Part shown: in pieces, positions 62,758-64,000 of the stretch
Layout of the letters: the number at the start of each line of letters is the position of its first letter
Position numbering within the stretch: the first letter of the stretch is position 1
DNA from: Brevundimonas vesicularis
Lineage (GTDB): Bacteria; Pseudomonadota; Alphaproteobacteria; Caulobacterales; Caulobacteraceae
Length of the DNA stretch: 64,000 nt
Direction: 5' to 3'
NCBI RefSeq assembly: GCF_014204545.1
Contig: NZ_JACHLJ010000002.1
Location: 248,001-312,000, forward strand
The notes under the pieces: model-generated
Seen by the model: only the letters and a program-made list of their open reading frames with translations
Databases searched by the model: none
Told to the model about the DNA's origin: nothing
Position numbers and translations under genes: made by a program

Positions 62758-62907
62758 TGGCGTCGCGACGGAAGCGAACCGGAAGACGCGCTGGAAGCGG
62801 ACGCCGCCAAGGTCGGCTATGGGTCGATTTCAGTCTTGGGCTTCGCCGCCGAAAACTGACGTCGGTCGCAAGACGGAGAAGCGGCCGCCGTCATCAGCTA
62901 AGGTTGG

Positions 62908-63336
62908 TTAGCGGTCGGTCCATGATCCTGCCTGCACCGCAGCGATGAGGCTGGCTACTGTTAGGCTGCGGTAGGTTCGCTGGCCGCGCCATTCGCGAAA
63001 CTCCCTGACGAAGTTGAGGCCGAAGTTGTGCCCCACTTCGTTCGGGCCGTAGTGCCGCAAATCCATGGGACTGAAGTCTGTGCCGAAGGGCTCTCGGACG
63101 GCGTCGATGGCTTCGGCCAAGTCCTCGCCATAGAGACCGAGGTCATAGTAGAGTTCCGTTCGATCGGTGATCTCGTCATCACAGAGCGTGACGCTCTTCA
63201 AGGCGCGGATCACATGATCGCGGACAGCATCTGATGATCGGGCAATCGCGTCGGCCATCGGTGGATTGAAGGCCAATGCGCCAATGTCCGCAACGGGTCG
63301 TGAAGAGAAGTTTGCCTCGTGCCCTGGTCCGGACAT
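62908..63336 (-). CDS. DUF1493-like small protein
   Basis: A 142-residue protein with an acyl-carrier-like helical segment (ELYYDLGLYGEDLAEAIDAVREPFGTDFSPMDLRHYGPNE), the pattern of DUF1493 proteins. No Ser in a DSL motif is visible, so it is not a classical carrier. The N-terminal start may be ATG 63258 (MADAIARSS) rather than 63336. Function unknown. Confidence 0.65.
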   Translation of the reverse strand: MSGPGHEANFSSRPVADIGALAFNPPMADAIARSSDAVRDHVIRALKSVTLCDDEITDRTELYYDLGLYGEDLAEAIDAVREPFGTDFSPMDLRHYGPNEVGHNFGLNFVREFREWRGQRTYRSLTVASLIAAVQAGSWTDR

Positions 63337-63416
63337 TCAGACGGCCGCCGCTGGGATAATCTGCCGCTGAACCTCCGCGCGAGAGCGACTGAAGTCAGCA
63401 AAGACCAGCCGAAAGC

Positions 63417-64000
63417 CTAACCCCCGAACAGGGCTGTCGCGAACGCCTCGCCCGCCGGTGCGGCCGACTTCGGGCCCAGAACGGCGCTGGCCGCCTGGCC
63501 AGAGGCCAGCAACCGGCCGCCGACGGCGCGCACGTCCTCGATCGTCTGGGCTTCCAGTTGCTCGGTCATTGACAGGCTGGAGCGCGGGGCGCCGAAGATC
63601 AGGGTCTGGGCGCCGTTGCGGCCGGCCCGGCTCATCGGGTTTTCGTCCGACATCCACAGACCGGCCTTCATCACCGCCTTGGCCCGCGACAGCTCCTTTT
63701 CGGTCGGCCCGACCTCGGCCAGGGCCCGCACCTCGGCCGCCGAGACCTCGGCCAATTCTTTCGCCCGATCCGCCGCCGCCCCGGCGTAGATGCCCAGCAC
63801 GCCCGTGTCCTCGTACGGCTCCTGATAGGCGTCGATGGCGTAGGCTAAGCCCCGCTCCTCGCGCGCGCTCTGGAATAGGCGGGACGCCATGCCCCCGCCC
63901 AGGATCTCGCCGAACAGCCGCATGGCCGACAGCGCCGGATCGGTCGCGGACAGGGCCGGCAGCTGGAACACCAGATTGGCCTGTTCGATCTTGCGCGTCA
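63417..64000 (-). CDS. M16-family metallopeptidase, C-terminal part (cut by right edge)
   Basis: The open frame continues past the window end (upstream residues TRKIEQANLV), so the N-terminal part with the HxxEH zinc motif is not visible. The visible 194 residues match the second half of an M16 peptidase: LFGEILGGGMASRLFQSAREERGLAYAIDAYQEPYEDTGVLGIYAG and SRAGRNGAQTLIFGAPRS. Typical neighbour of envelope proteolysis or processing peptidase genes. Complete only outside the window. Confidence 0.9.
   Translation of the reverse strand, partial: TRKIEQANLVFQLPALSATDPALSAMRLFGEILGGGMASRLFQSAREERGLAYAIDAYQEPYEDTGVLGIYAGAAADRAKELAEVSAAEVRALAEVGPTEKELSRAKAVMKAGLWMSDENPMSRAGRNGAQTLIFGAPRSSLSMTEQLEAQTIEDVRAVGGRLLASGQAASAVLGPKSAAPAGEAFATALFGG

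Overview
The window is a 64 kb piece of a high-GC alphaproteobacterial chromosome, most likely from Caulobacterales and probably Brevundimonas or a close relative. Support comes from the dense GC-rich coding, frequent GTG/TTG starts, a PdeA-like phosphodiesterase with a GEDEF motif, small alphaproteobacterial lipoproteins, and the bolA / monothiol glutaredoxin cluster. The assignment is inference from protein character; no 16S gene is present. I see no tRNA, rRNA, CRISPR array, insertion sequence or intact prophage.

Layout. 0-5 kb: two divergent genes of unknown function that share an N-terminal helix-turn-helix-like domain, an RhlE-like DEAD-box helicase and a FadL-type outer-membrane transporter. 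5-12 kb: a cinA-like gene divergent from map, then radC, an acetyltransferase, bolA, a degenerate aldo/keto reductase, grxD, a thioesterase, two overlapping lipoprotein genes and an Old Yellow Enzyme. 12-18 kb: an MHYT-GGDEF-EAL c-di-GMP protein, a second copy of one of those lipoproteins, rpsD, a metallo-beta-lactamase lipoprotein and a superoxide dismutase. 18-24 kb: a formaldehyde detoxification operon (adhC, SDR, VOC, fghA), a CobB-type sirtuin and an OmpA-like lipoprotein. 24-34 kb: a TonB-like protein, SelO, a DUF2975/XRE pair, DoxX, a MerR regulator with tandem acyl-CoA dehydrogenases, an HxlR-controlled SDR/SnoaL pair and rsmE.

34-49 kb: gshA, a PAS hybrid kinase, a ParDE toxin-antitoxin pair translationally coupled to a DUF72 gene, a zinc alcohol dehydrogenase, phaB, gloB, a methyltransferase, the sixA-DUF952-pyrD operon, a membrane hybrid kinase, an orphan vsr, a peroxiredoxin and a YqgE protein. 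49-60 kb: an outer-membrane beta-barrel protein, a PP2C/Ser-Thr-kinase fusion, a pdeA-like gene, GNAT and TetR genes, a predicted metal-dependent hydrolase, a DUF1800/DUF1501 secretion-type pair and a SulP transporter. 60-64 kb: a cold-shock protein, an FMN reductase, a patch of poorly characterised genes that looks less GC-rich, and the C-terminal part of an M16 peptidase cut by the right edge.

Functional themes are glutathione and aldehyde/thiol defence (gshA, adhC, fghA, gloB, grxD, peroxiredoxin, SOD), second-messenger and phospho-signalling (two GGDEF/EAL proteins, two hybrid kinases, one PP2C-kinase fusion) and acyl-CoA oxidation under a MerR regulator. The most interesting unexplained signals are several compact operator-like arrays (26843-26887, 27766-27804, 28445-28485, 54624-54637), a mobile-looking intergenic repeat that supplies a ribosome-binding site inside an operon, a pseudoenzyme-like aldo/keto reductase, and a pair of paralogous small lipoproteins. 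No single large undescribed system is obvious.
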